Shown: in pieces, positions 31,861 through 39,522 of the stretch
Layout: every line of letters starts with the position of its first letter
Numbering within the stretch: the first letter of the stretch is position 1
Program-made: the position numbers and the translations under genes
Notes under the pieces: model-generated
What the model was told of the DNA's origin: nothing
The model's database searches: none
Seen by the model: only the letters and a program-made list of their open reading frames with translations
IMG/VR virus record: IMGVR_UViG_3300021083_000107
Coordinates: 1 to 41,453 of that record
DNA: 41,453 bases
From: a virus
Strand: one strand, 5' to 3'

Positions 31861-33312
31861 TTATAACCCTCTCGCTGCATCTGTCGTCAATGGATTGTAG
31901 TTATATTGATGATTGCCTTCATCATGCTTCATGCCGCCATCAGCCTTCTTTGTGTCGGGTCGTGAATAACGCAGCATCATCATGGCATAGCGACAAGCGG
32001 ATATTACGTCATCGAACTCTTTGACCACCTTGCCATCCTTGCGATGATACATAAGCATTTCATCAAAGAACAATTGGCAGCTATCAAAAACTTTGAATGT
32101 GCCATTCTCCATTCGTGTAAGCATTTCCATAATGCCAGCTTCGACGCCGTTTGATCCATCATCGAAAGTTGCGCGTTCTGGCAACATATTCAGACCTTCA
32201 CGCCGGTATTGATCGGCTAGGTTTTCACCTGATCCTTTATCATGCTGCAATCCGTCATGCGGCCACGACCACGGCAAATCTTTGCCCCATGATTTTAACG
32301 CGCTGGCATGAATGGCAGGAATAGCCTCAGAGCGTTTATAAACATTGATGAGATAAATAATATCCGAATCAGGATTGTAAGCCAGTTTGGCCGCCGCTGT
32401 CGGATGATCCCAACCAAAGTCAATCCCGCCGATCTTGCGATACCATTGCGGAACCTCGAAACGCGGTATTTTAATCGCTTCTTCGGAAATAGGAAATATG
32501 CGGCCACTGCCAAGCATCGGCTTGCCGTTAATGCGTGCCTCGCGTTCATGCGCGGGATAGCTGGCAATAATGCGCAGTTTTTCATCTTCTGAAATATGTG
32601 TCACATCGGATATCGTCATATTGATATCAACGCGATCCGGCGAAGGTTCATTCAAGAATCTACGGACAACGGTTGACATGCCAAGCAAAGGTGTAAATGT
32701 CGTCCACAAAATACCGCCGGTTGCATTGGTACGTGTGAGGATTTCCATATAAATATCATCTGGCGGTTCTTCGTCATTCCAAGCCCATTGCAACGTGTCG
32801 GCCTGGAACTTCTCGCGCCCCTGTTCATAGTATTTTAGCTTAATGCGCGACACGCCACCTCTGACATGCTGAACAAGTATCGTATCCGCAAGCCCTGCCA
32901 CCCCACGCGCGTTAATGACTTCTTTAATATCCTTATGCGGAATGAACCCCGTTCCCTCTTTACCCACGGCGCCAATCAATAATCTTTGGATGGTATCGCG
33001 TGTCACCTCGCCCGTAACACCGCTTGCCCAACCATCATTGGCTTTGTCAAAGCGTTTGCCATCCCACCAGTCAGGATAACGCCCCGTTGCGTGCATAGCA
33101 GCTTCAGCACCGCCAGCCAACGACTTGCCTAATTGGTTGCCTGCCCGAAACAATCTTTCACGTTTCGTCTTGCCCAGGCTGTGGAATTGTTTCTGTTTCG
33201 GGTACGGTTGATATAACTCGAGCTTCCGCCTCAATAACTGTTCCTCTATCTTGGCCTGAAACATCAGCAATTCGGATTGAGAGAACGTCCCTGAGTCGGA
33301 GAATGTCATCAA
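31861..33312 (-). CDS. terL: Terminase large subunit
   Basis: 483 residues. The adenine-binding segment 'YQPYPKQKQFH' is followed by Walker A G58-N-Q-L-G-K63-S64. Walker B is at 'LQWAWNDEE' (D180, catalytic E181). The nuclease domain opens with 'IGGIDFGWDHP' (D299) and continues with 'WPHDGLQHDKGSG'. It packages DNA into proheads through the portal. The gene starts well inside the small-subunit gene: overlap 155 bases from 33312 or 107 from the in-frame ATG at 33264. Because Walker A begins almost at the small-subunit stop, the overlap is genuine. Confidence 0.9.
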   Translation of the reverse strand: MMTFSDSGTFSQSELLMFQAKIEEQLLRRKLELYQPYPKQKQFHSLGKTKRERLFRAGNQLGKSLAGGAEAAMHATGRYPDWWDGKRFDKANDGWASGVTGEVTRDTIQRLLIGAVGKEGTGFIPHKDIKEVINARGVAGLADTILVQHVRGGVSRIKLKYYEQGREKFQADTLQWAWNDEEPPDDIYMEILTRTNATGGILWTTFTPLLGMSTVVRRFLNEPSPDRVDINMTISDVTHISEDEKLRIIASYPAHEREARINGKPMLGSGRIFPISEEAIKIPRFEVPQWYRKIGGIDFGWDHPTAAAKLAYNPDSDIIYLINVYKRSEAIPAIHASALKSWGKDLPWSWPHDGLQHDKGSGENLADQYRREGLNMLPERATFDDGSNGVEAGIMEMLTRMENGTFKVFDSCQLFFDEMLMYHRKDGKVVKEFDDVISACRYAMMMLRYSRPDTKKADGGMKHDEGNHQYNYNPLTTDAARGL

Positions 33313-33592
33313 GCGTTAACTCCTCAAATGGATCAAGTTTCTTAATATCGAGTTGTTGGATCGGTTTGCCTTCAACGCGGTTAATGATTTCCTGAATGGC
33401 GGCGGAGTTGCCTTGCCTTGCTTGGTCAATAAGCTTGGCCGCTATTTCATGCGAAATTTTGGCGTCTGAGGGCAGTAAAATATTGTCGCTACTCCCACTA
33501 GGTAAATTCAAACAAGCGACTAGAGCCTGTGTTATTGGCTTTCCTGATGGCCTTCCAGAAGGATTTCCAGATTGACCTGGCAAAAAAACCAT
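33158..33592 (-). CDS. terS: Terminase small subunit-like protein
   Basis: 144 residues from the ATG at 33592 (AAGGA nine bases upstream; an in-frame TTG at 33601 is less likely). The N-terminal 'PGQSGNPSGRPSGK' is the Gly/Asn/Pro/Arg signature of DUF5681-type proteins encoded next to terminases. Helices follow, including 'ISHEIAAKLIDQARQGNSAA' and 'IQEIINRVEGKP'. First gene of the leftward block. It should bind pac DNA and hand it to the large subunit. Confidence 0.75.
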   Translation of the reverse strand: MVFLPGQSGNPSGRPSGKPITQALVACLNLPSGSSDNILLPSDAKISHEIAAKLIDQARQGNSAAIQEIINRVEGKPIQQLDIKKLDPFEELTLDDILRLRDVLSIRIADVSGQDRGTVIEAEARVISTVPETETIPQPGQDET

Positions 33593-33601
33593 TGTTATCA
33601 A

Positions 33602-34061
33602 TCCTTAACATTTTGAACTTATTAATAATTGCCTATTTTCTAATCAAAAGTCAACCACAAATAAAACTGCCTATATTTTAGGTAAATAAGACCGTCTGAG
33701 ACTGCCACTACACTGCCACCTACACGGCAACCCCAGTATTTATTGGTACTTAAGACAGTATAAGACAGTTATTTATATATATAATAGAAAACGTACAGAG
33801 CAGTATATATAAGAGGAGGGAATAGGCTCGTTTACAGGACGGGGTTAGGAAAAAGTGTTAACGGCCACCCAAATGACACTTAAACACTGGTATCATTGAA
33901 CTAAATAGCTGAGGCAGTCGTTTTCATAGACTGCCACCAAACTAAAAATAGCAATAATATTTCGCGTGTAATGACATTATTTTATAGACTTGCCCTATAT
34001 TCTTTGGTAAGGTCTGAATATCAAATAGCTTGATGAAGCTAGCCAACAACTGGAGGATAAC
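33602..34061. promoter_or_regulatory. Divergent control region with repeated motifs
   Basis: No convincing gene lies in these 460 bases. ACTGCC occurs at 33666-33671, 33701-33706, 33712-33717 and 33930-33935; three of these extend to ACTGCCAC. GGCAGTC (33913-33919) and GACTGCC (33929-33935) form a 7-bp inverted repeat with a 9-base loop. TAAGACAGT is repeated in tandem at 33751-33759 and 33761-33769, followed by a perfect TATAAT at 33780-33785 on the plus strand. A second plus-strand possibility is ATGACA ... TATATT near 33971-34000. The region divides early (right) and structural (left) genes and is the obvious place for phage operators. Confidence 0.6.
33625..33654 (-). promoter_or_regulatory. 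Candidate promoter for the leftward structural block
   Basis: On the minus strand TTGACT (33654-33649) and AATTAT (33630-33625) are 18 bases apart, about 33 bases ahead of the small-terminase ATG. The -35 is a near-perfect sigma-70 box, the -10 is moderate. Confidence 0.4.
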
Positions 34062-34451
34062 ATGTCTAAGAAAACCACCCTCGCAACGCTTAAAGCGTTC
34101 ATTCGCAAAAACCGTTCTAATCTTCAAATCATGTGCAAGTCATCGTTTGACGGCATGATTGATGGAACGCGGTACAGCGAAAATCCAAAATTCCGCCCAA
34201 TAAAAGTAGATGCTGAACCAGGTTCATACATGACGTTCGAAACGCTCATGGATGCCAATAAGAACACACTCGGCATAGCTGGCGTCTGGCTGGTTGGATC
34301 AAGCCGCGACTATATCAAAGAATACAGCAAAGACGGCATGTTCGGCTATGAAGTTTATAACTGCTGCGGCTCGTTTGTGCTGGCTTTGAACTTGGCAGAA
34401 TGTGCAATTATTGATGCAGCGCGGGTTAGCGTTGCTGGAAAGGCGGCTTAA
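34062..34451 (+). CDS. Conserved hypothetical early protein
   Basis: 129 residues with GGAGGATAAC before the ATG. The N-terminal 'LKAFIRKNRSNLQI', then 'SFDGMIDGTRYSE', 'NTLGIAGVWLVGSSRDYI' and 'YEVYNCCGSFVLAL', form a globular alpha/beta protein of a type I have seen in phages and plasmids without known function. First gene of the rightward block, so probably expressed early. Confidence 0.65.
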   Translation: MSKKTTLATLKAFIRKNRSNLQIMCKSSFDGMIDGTRYSENPKFRPIKVDAEPGSYMTFETLMDANKNTLGIAGVWLVGSSRDYIKEYSKDGMFGYEVYNCCGSFVLALNLAECAIIDAARVSVAGKAA

Positions 34452-34453
34452 TC

Positions 34454-34681
34454 ATGAACACGCAACACACCTTCGGTTATGCTTCCTCATTCTACAAGGG
34501 CAAAAAATGCTATGTGCCAATGATTGACGGGCGTATGCCTTCCAGCCCTTCACATTACAAAACGCCCGAAGGGGCAGTTAAATTCGCCCGTGGCGTTGTA
34601 TGGGGGATTGTAGAGGCTATAAAAAACAACGGCCATGAAGCAACCGCTGTTTTCATCACTCACGACCAGAAGGGGGTATAA
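34454..34681 (+). CDS. Small hypothetical early protein
   Basis: 75 residues. 'YASSFYKGKKCYVPMIDGRM' and 'HYKTPEGAVKFARGVVWGIV' suggest a small alpha/beta unit. No family recognised. It begins 2 bases after the preceding stop. Confidence 0.55.
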   Translation: MNTQHTFGYASSFYKGKKCYVPMIDGRMPSSPSHYKTPEGAVKFARGVVWGIVEAIKNNGHEATAVFITHDQKGV

Positions 34682-34683
34682 TC

Positions 34684-34836
34684 ATGAAACGCTTTATAAT
34701 CGAAATGCGCCAAGGCTGGGAAGATGACACGCCGCTATTTTTCCCTTGTGATGCCGATGACGCCGACCACGCCGAGGAGCAAGCCCTAAACGCTTATCCA
34801 GAATGGCGAGTCGTAACGGTTTTTCAGGAGGTTTAA
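34684..34836 (+). CDS. Small acidic early protein
   Basis: 50 residues from the ATG at 34684: 'MKRFIIEMRQGWEDDTPLFF', a DADDADHAEEQA acidic helix, then 'YPEWRVVTVFQ'. The strand-helix-strand order resembles other short phage early proteins, including the interrupted one at 36252. Unknown function. It begins 2 bases after the previous stop and is followed by the next ATG after 2 bases. Confidence 0.55.
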   Translation: MKRFIIEMRQGWEDDTPLFFPCDADDADHAEEQALNAYPEWRVVTVFQEV

Positions 34837-34838
34837 TC

Positions 34839-35015
34839 ATGATTAAAATCAAAGAAACCGACTTCAACAAAATATCACCAGACTATAAAGGAACGCATGA
34901 GGGCAAGCGGACTGTATTCGCCGGTTGCATCATGCCTAACATGGGAACGAATATTGCAGTTGAAGGAACAGACTTTGAGATTGTTCCGACACCAAAAAAG
35001 AAGGCAAGATCATGA
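34839..35015 (+). CDS. Small early protein
   Basis: 58 residues from the ATG at 34839, preceded by CAGGAGGTTTAATC. 'ISPDYKGTHEGKRTVFAGC' and 'GTNIAVEGTDFEIV' form a small beta-type unit. Unknown role; overlaps the next start (ATGA). Confidence 0.55.
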   Translation: MIKIKETDFNKISPDYKGTHEGKRTVFAGCIMPNMGTNIAVEGTDFEIVPTPKKKARS

Positions 35016-35185
35016 CCTGGCTCACAAACAACCCCGAAGCCGCCTCAAAACTAAACGCCGCTGACCGCGCCTACAATAAAGCACGCGAGGCCGCAAAATC
35101 TCTTGGCTTGGCTGATAAGATTGTCGCTTTGCGTGAGGCTAAGGTTAAGCGCGTGGCGGCTTATGCAAAGGCGGTGAAATCATGA
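35012..35185 (+). CDS. Small Ala/Lys-rich helical early protein
   Basis: 57 residues, nearly all helix: 'NNPEAASKLNAADRAYNKAR', 'GLADKIVALREAKVKRVA'. ATGA overlaps on both ends. No family recognised. Confidence 0.5.
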   Translation: MTWLTNNPEAASKLNAADRAYNKAREAAKSLGLADKIVALREAKVKRVAAYAKAVKS

Positions 35186-35400
35186 CCCACGACCTCGAAT
35201 ACATCAATACGGGCATGTTCACCCGCTTTGTGCCGAATACGCCAGCCGGTGAGGATGCATGGCGGGTTATGGATGGTTGCGTGCTGTCTATTCACCTCGA
35301 CAACGTGCTGCGTCAGCTTCGTAAGGCTGGTTTGAGCGTAGGAAAGGCTAGACCGGCTCAGGTTAACGATGATGAACTGTTAAAGGAGTTAATGGCATGA
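35182..35400 (+). CDS. Small hypothetical early protein
   Basis: 72 residues. 'GMFTRFVPNTPAGEDAWRVM' and 'LDNVLRQLRKAGLSVGKARP' give an alpha/beta appearance. It overlaps neighbours by 4 bases each side. Confidence 0.55.
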   Translation: MTHDLEYINTGMFTRFVPNTPAGEDAWRVMDGCVLSIHLDNVLRQLRKAGLSVGKARPAQVNDDELLKELMA

Positions 35401-35555
35401 CCATGCTTACATGCAAGGAATGCGGCATATGGCTCGATCATGAACTAGCTCACGCAACATCGGTTAATCGTGACTACCCTTATTGCGACGAGTGCATAGG
35501 ATTGGCGCAGGAGCAGGAAGAAATGGATAATGGGCAGTTTGGGGTGGGGGCATGA
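35397..35555 (+). CDS. Zinc-ribbon-like microprotein
   Basis: 52 residues from the ATG at 35397. CKEC (residues 6-9) and CDEC (about 31-34) are two CxxC pairs separated by 21 residues, a likely zinc ribbon, followed by an acidic Gln-rich tail. Could bind nucleic acid or a host protein. ATGA overlaps on both sides. Confidence 0.55.
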   Translation: MTMLTCKECGIWLDHELAHATSVNRDYPYCDECIGLAQEQEEMDNGQFGVGA

Positions 35556-35791
35556 GAAACGCAGATTTAAATGATGTTGCCGACCAAAACTATAAAGAGG
35601 CGGTTGAGTATGAAAGAAAAGAACTGGAGCAACTTCTCGCAAAGCGTGATGCAATCCGAGCTAAACAAATGAAGCGTTACGATGATCGCTCAGCGACTCG
35701 CGCAAGAACAACCACGTCAAACGCCGAAGCTAGTCGCCTTAATGATCGTATTGAGTGGCTACGGTCTGAAATAAAGAAAATGCAATTATAA
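35552..35791 (+). CDS. Coiled-coil early protein
   Basis: 79 residues with heptad-like helices: 'EYERKELEQLLAKRDAIRAK' and 'LNDRIEWLRSEIKKM' separated by an Arg/Ser/Thr linker. Unknown role. Confidence 0.55.
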   Translation: MRNADLNDVADQNYKEAVEYERKELEQLLAKRDAIRAKQMKRYDDRSATRARTTTSNAEASRLNDRIEWLRSEIKKMQL

Positions 35792-35809
35792 TCATCAAAG
35801 GAAATAATC

Positions 35810-36058
35810 ATGCCTATCAGTATTGAGGAAAAACATGCAGCACAGGCTTGCAGTAAGCAAGAGTCACGCGACAAAAGAACTCCAGAACCATTAAACGAGG
35901 AGCTTGTTGAGGATTGTTTCTTTGAAGCAATCACCAGCACAGAGCAAATTTTTGATGATCTTGCAAAGCATAGGCTTTTTGACTTGGCAGATGTTTATCT
36001 TGAGCGGCTCGAAACGCTGCTTGAAAATGTCCAACTTGTAATTGACGATGCGAGGTAA
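35810..36058 (+). CDS. Hypothetical acidic helical protein
   Basis: 82 residues. The C-terminal half 'FDDLAKHRLFDLADVYLERL' is a helical hairpin. AAAGGA upstream of the ATG at 35810. No family recognised. Confidence 0.55.
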   Translation: MPISIEEKHAAQACSKQESRDKRTPEPLNEELVEDCFFEAITSTEQIFDDLAKHRLFDLADVYLERLETLLENVQLVIDDAR

Positions 36059-36062
36059 AACC

Positions 36063-36248
36063 GTGACTTTTGATCCTATGAAAACTGGCGAGAAGTGGTG
36101 CAAAGAAATTGACGCTTCAATTTTGCTTTGCATATCCATAGACGCCAACGGAAACATTGTTAGCTTCTCGCATGGCCGCACCAAGCAGTTATGCAAAGAG
36201 GCCGGAAAGATGCTTGATGAAATTCACGACAACATTGTCAAGGGATAA
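36063..36248 (+). CDS. Small hypothetical protein, GTG start
   Basis: 61 residues from a GTG at 36063 with GAGG 7 bases upstream; the upstream ATG at 36042 lies inside the previous gene. 'KTGEKWCKEIDASILLCISI' and a repeated SFSHGRTKQL segment. Unknown function. Confidence 0.5.
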   Translation: MTFDPMKTGEKWCKEIDASILLCISIDANGNIVSFSHGRTKQLCKEAGKMLDEIHDNIVKG

Positions 36249-36251
36249 GAC

Positions 36252-36410
36252 ATGAAGCGGTTTTTCGTAGCTAAAGATGACGGCGAATAGGCTGTATTGG
36301 TTCATCCTTATTCGTGTAACGAAGACCCAATCACAATTTTGGTTTATGAAACCAAGGACGAGGCTTTGGCGGTGAGGGATAAGTTTAATCAGCTTATGGA
36401 TGAGGTTTGA
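36252..36410 (+). pseudogene. Small early gene interrupted by an in-frame TAG
   Basis: ATG at 36252 gives MKRFFVAKDDGE, then TAG at 36288-36290. The same frame then runs 39 further codons to TGA: 'AVLVHPYSCNEDPITILVYE', 'TKDEALAVRDKFNQLM'. The start resembles the intact gene at 34684 (MKRF followed by strand). Restoring Gln or Trp at codon 13 would give a 52-residue protein with good strand-helix order. Either an amber mutation or read-through by a suppressor. Confidence 0.6.
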
Positions 36411-36412
36411 AT

Positions 36413-36547
36413 ATGGATAAAGTATTTGAACGCTTTGATCCGATAGGGTTGTTCTTTATCAACATTATGCTTGGTGAAGTGATGGATGGTTATATTTCGT
36501 TATTGATGGAAACGATTGCCGATTTCATGGATAAGGTTGTGAAATGA
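36413..36547 (+). CDS. Small amphipathic/hydrophobic protein
   Basis: 44 residues: 'FDPIGLFFINIMLGEVMDGY', 'ISLLMETIADFMDKV'. Mostly helical and hydrophobic with periodic acidic residues; may be membrane-associated. ATGA overlap with the next gene. Confidence 0.5.
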   Translation: MDKVFERFDPIGLFFINIMLGEVMDGYISLLMETIADFMDKVVK

Positions 36548-36645
36548 TCTCATGGTTCCGCAAACATCTTGTCACCCTATGCGAAGGATTTATGTTTGGA
36601 TTGGGAATTGGGATTGGCTCTAAGGTATTGGATATTTTTAAATGA
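36544..36645 (+). CDS. Micro membrane-like protein
   Basis: 33 residues with a single hydrophobic Gly-rich stretch 'GFMFGLGIGIGSKVL' after a basic N-terminus. Could be a one-segment membrane peptide; holin function is not supported by anything else. ATGA overlaps on both ends. Confidence 0.45.
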   Translation: MISWFRKHLVTLCEGFMFGLGIGIGSKVLDIFK

Positions 36646-37037
36646 TCGACCGCCGCAAAGTTAAAGGCACCATCTTACAACGCAAGGATTACGATTACGC
36701 GCGTCATAATGAATTGCGTGTGACGCCGTATGAGTATGCGCCAACATTGCCAATACTAGAAACGCCCCGCGATATTCAAATTATTGAAACAGGAAATAAA
36801 CCTGAATGGCGCGAAGTTAATAAATTAACGAATGTTGATAATGATTGGAACGGGCAACGCATTCGTTCCCTTCGCAAACGACTGAACCTCTCAGCGCGTA
36901 AATTCGGGCATCTGCTAGGCTTCCCCGGCAAGAACTGCCATATCACCATCTATCGCCATGAATCCGATAAGATCAAACCGTCAATACAAACGGTGATGAT
37001 TTTGGAGCAGTTGGAAAAATCTGTTCCGCAAGCGTAA
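36642..37037 (+). CDS. Cro/CI-type HTH regulator
   Basis: 131 residues. The N-terminal 60 residues are unrecognised. The C-terminal part is an XRE-type HTH: 'GQRIRSLRKRLNLSARKFGH', 'LLGFPG', 'ITIYRHESDKIKPSIQTVM'. It lies directly before the leader of the replication operon and could control that promoter or the 33.6-34.06 kb region. Family clear; targets inferred. Confidence 0.75.
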   Translation: MIDRRKVKGTILQRKDYDYARHNELRVTPYEYAPTLPILETPRDIQIIETGNKPEWREVNKLTNVDNDWNGQRIRSLRKRLNLSARKFGHLLGFPGKNCHITIYRHESDKIKPSIQTVMILEQLEKSVPQA

Positions 37038-37083
37038 CATAAATTTTCAATTCGAACCATCTTCCCAAAATATAAAAAATGTG

Positions 37084-37089
37084 TATAAT
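37084..37089 (+). promoter_or_regulatory. Candidate promoter -10 for the replication operon
   Basis: Perfect TATAAT after an A-rich tract. At 17 bases upstream the hexamer is CTTCCC, a poor -35, so activation by a protein may be needed. Transcription would start near 37096. Confidence 0.4.
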
Positions 37090-37095
37090 GATGGC

Positions 37096-37181
37096 GCTGT
37101 CTAAATGTCGGTTCAGCCGATTGACACGTCCTCAAGCGTGACAGCATCCAATTCTTGGGGAATTTCTTGAGGATTCCCCAA
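37096..37181 (+). promoter_or_regulatory. Structured 5' leader with Shine-Dalgarno in a hairpin loop
   Basis: GCTGTC (37096-37101) pairs with GACAGC (37140-37145). Inside, TCGG (37108-37111) pairs with CCGA (37117-37120), and CACG (37125-37128) can pair with CGTG (37137-37140). Downstream TTGGGGAAT (37155-37163) and ATTCCCCAA (37173-37181) make a perfect 9-bp stem. Its 9-base loop TTCTTGAGG carries the GAGG ribosome site, and the stem's last base is the A of the ATG at 37181. The design suggests translational control. Confidence 0.6.
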
Positions 37182-37405
37182 TGGCATCAAAGAAATGTCA
37201 GTTACCTGTTGAATTTGGCGTTTTCACGCGCTTTCCCCCACATCATATTGAAGCCATACAAAAAGTTTCACATGCGCTCGTAAAAGCATACGAATCGCAA
37301 GATAAATCTGCGTGGCTGGCTATTATAAATACAGCGAACAAGGATTTGACAAAGTTTGAGAGAGGCTTGTTCTCAGCATTCGCCATAATGATGGTGAAAA
37401 AATGA
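37181..37405 (+). CDS. Small protein leading the replication operon
   Basis: 74 residues. 'FPPHHIEAIQKVSHALVKAY' and 'IINTANKDLTKFERGLFSAF' are two helices. No family recognised. ATG sits against the leader hairpin; the stop overlaps the primase start (ATGA). Confidence 0.55.
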   Translation: MASKKCQLPVEFGVFTRFPPHHIEAIQKVSHALVKAYESQDKSAWLAIINTANKDLTKFERGLFSAFAIMMVKK

Positions 37406-39522
37406 TTGAGCAGCAATTTCTTGAACTAATGCTTAGCCACGGGTTCCAGCCCGGTCAAATAATTGCTGATGGTGAATACCACCGTTTTCCAATCAAGAAA
37501 TCTGATCGTGATGGATACTACGCATTAGATGCGAACGGATTTGGCGTTTTTGGTAATTGGAAAACTGGCGACCAATACAAGTTTCGCGCTGGTAAATCTG
37601 AACAGATGACCGAGCAAGAACGACAGGAATCTGCTGCAAAATACAAAGCTGAATTGAAAAAGAAAAAAGCCGAAAAAGAAAATGCCGAATCACGCGCAGC
37701 TATTGAAGCGAATAAAATATGGAATGAAGCAAGAGAAGCGCCCGCAGATCATTGGTATTTAGTAAAAAAACAAATCAAAGCACATGAAGCAAGAATAGAC
37801 GTTTCTAACAATTTATTGGTGCCCATTTATAGCAATCAAAAAATTGTCAATCTTCAGCGCATATTAAAAGACGGTAAAAGGTTTTTACCTGATGCGAAAA
37901 AGAAAGGTTGCTATGGCAAAATAGACGGACAGCGTGATGTTATTTTTATTGCTGAAGGTTTTGCTACAGCAGCAAGCATAAACGAAGCAACGGGCAAATT
38001 TTGCGTGATTGCGCTTGATGCGGGAAACCTATTACCAGTTGCCAAGTTTGTTCGTGAAAAGTTTGGCGTATCTCAAAGAATTGTTATTGCTGGTGATAAC
38101 GATCAATGGACGGAAGTTAAGGGAGAAAAACACAACACGGGGTTAATTGAAGGTGAGCGCTCCGCAAATGAGATATACGCTGAGTTAAAGTATCCCCATT
38201 TTCCGAGTGACGGTGAAAAATTTACCGATTGGAATGACTGGGCTTGTGAGTTCGGCCTTGAAGCAGTGCGCGACGAATTATTGCCACACAAGGAAATTGA
38301 GATATTAGAGCCTGAAGTTTCTACGGATGTCGCGCCATATGCGAAACCCGATTATGATCTTGATGATAATGGCCGGCCAAAATGCACTATTGAAAATTTG
38401 AGAAAGGTTGCCGATCAGAGAGGAATCATTCTACGCTACAACGTTATTAAGAAACAGGAAGAAATACTTATACCCAATGAAAGTTATAGCCTTGATAACG
38501 GCCTAAATGCTGCCTACGCACGCATAGTTTCTTTCTGCAAGCAAGAGGATATGCCAACATCACAGATTGGCGATTATCTGACTTACCTTTGCGATCAGAC
38601 GCAATACAACCCCGTTACAACATGGATAAAATCAAAGCCTTGGGATGGACACAGCAGATTACAGGAATTTTACGATACGATAGAGTCGCCAGATAGAGCG
38701 GTTAAAGAACTAATTTTAAAACGCTGGATGACATCTGCGGTTGCATCGGCGTTTTCACCCGATGGCCTTGCTACGCGCGGCGTACTTGTGTTTCAGGGCG
38801 AACAGTATTTAGGTAAAACGTCATGGTTTAAGAAACTTGCCCCGCATCATTTGGATGTTCGGAAAGACGGTTATATTTTGAGGCTTGATGATAAAGATAA
38901 TATCTTTCAATGCTTATCGCATTGGCTCATTGAATTAGGAGAACTTGAGGCTACCTTTAAAAAGTCGGATATAGCTCAGCTAAAGGCATTTATTCCTATG
39001 GACAAGGATATAATGCGCCGTCCATATGCGCGGAAAGATAGCCAGTATGGGCGCAGAACCGTGTTTTTTGCATCGGTCAATCAAAAAGAATTTTTATTTG
39101 ACGAGACAGGAAATACTCGTTTTTGGTCAATTGAAACAACTTTTATAAATTACAACCACAATATAGATATGCAGCAAGTTTGGGCAGAATTTTACATTTT
39201 ATACCAGAACGGCGAAAGTTACATTATGAGTCCCGAAGAAATGAAACGCATTAATACCAATAATGAAGCATTCATGGGGCCAGATTATCATAATGAATTA
39301 GCTGCCCGAAAGTTTGATTGGGAAGATTTGGAATCCAATGAAGGATCATGGAAAACAGCGACAGAAATATGCCATATGGTCGGCATTTTAAACCCCAAAC
39401 AAAGTGATTTAAATAAAATTGCAAAATCTATACGTCAGCACAACGGAGATAGAAACAAAAAGGGAGCCAAGGGCGTTAGGTTATTGCTGGTTCCGAGAGA
39501 AAGAAGCATGGTGCAAGAATGA
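37402..39522 (+). CDS. Toprim primase fused to VirE-type helicase
   Basis: 706 residues. The N-terminal 60 residues are a small domain. A Lys/Glu-rich helix lies at about 70-120. Toprim follows: E185 in 'VIFIAEGFATAASINEA' and 'IVIAGDND' (D232, D234). The C-terminal half is a VirE/VapE-type P-loop ATPase with Walker A G466-E-Q-Y-L-G-K472-T473, 'WLIELGELEATFKKSDIAQL' and 'QYGRRTVFFASVNQKEFL'. These are phage and mobile-element primase-helicases. It should prime and unwind DNA for a polymerase not found here. Confidence 0.85.
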   Translation: MIEQQFLELMLSHGFQPGQIIADGEYHRFPIKKSDRDGYYALDANGFGVFGNWKTGDQYKFRAGKSEQMTEQERQESAAKYKAELKKKKAEKENAESRAAIEANKIWNEAREAPADHWYLVKKQIKAHEARIDVSNNLLVPIYSNQKIVNLQRILKDGKRFLPDAKKKGCYGKIDGQRDVIFIAEGFATAASINEATGKFCVIALDAGNLLPVAKFVREKFGVSQRIVIAGDNDQWTEVKGEKHNTGLIEGERSANEIYAELKYPHFPSDGEKFTDWNDWACEFGLEAVRDELLPHKEIEILEPEVSTDVAPYAKPDYDLDDNGRPKCTIENLRKVADQRGIILRYNVIKKQEEILIPNESYSLDNGLNAAYARIVSFCKQEDMPTSQIGDYLTYLCDQTQYNPVTTWIKSKPWDGHSRLQEFYDTIESPDRAVKELILKRWMTSAVASAFSPDGLATRGVLVFQGEQYLGKTSWFKKLAPHHLDVRKDGYILRLDDKDNIFQCLSHWLIELGELEATFKKSDIAQLKAFIPMDKDIMRRPYARKDSQYGRRTVFFASVNQKEFLFDETGNTRFWSIETTFINYNHNIDMQQVWAEFYILYQNGESYIMSPEEMKRINTNNEAFMGPDYHNELAARKFDWEDLESNEGSWKTATEICHMVGILNPKQSDLNKIAKSIRQHNGDRNKKGAKGVRLLLVPRERSMVQE

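Noticed and set aside
33971-34033. A 20-codon plus-strand frame in the divergent control region
   Set aside because: No ribosome site, overlaps promoter-like sequence, and composition is not protein-like.
36544-36645. Small hydrophobic peptide as a holin
   Set aside because: Only one possible membrane segment, early-operon position and no endolysin nearby; membrane-like but not supported as a lysis gene.
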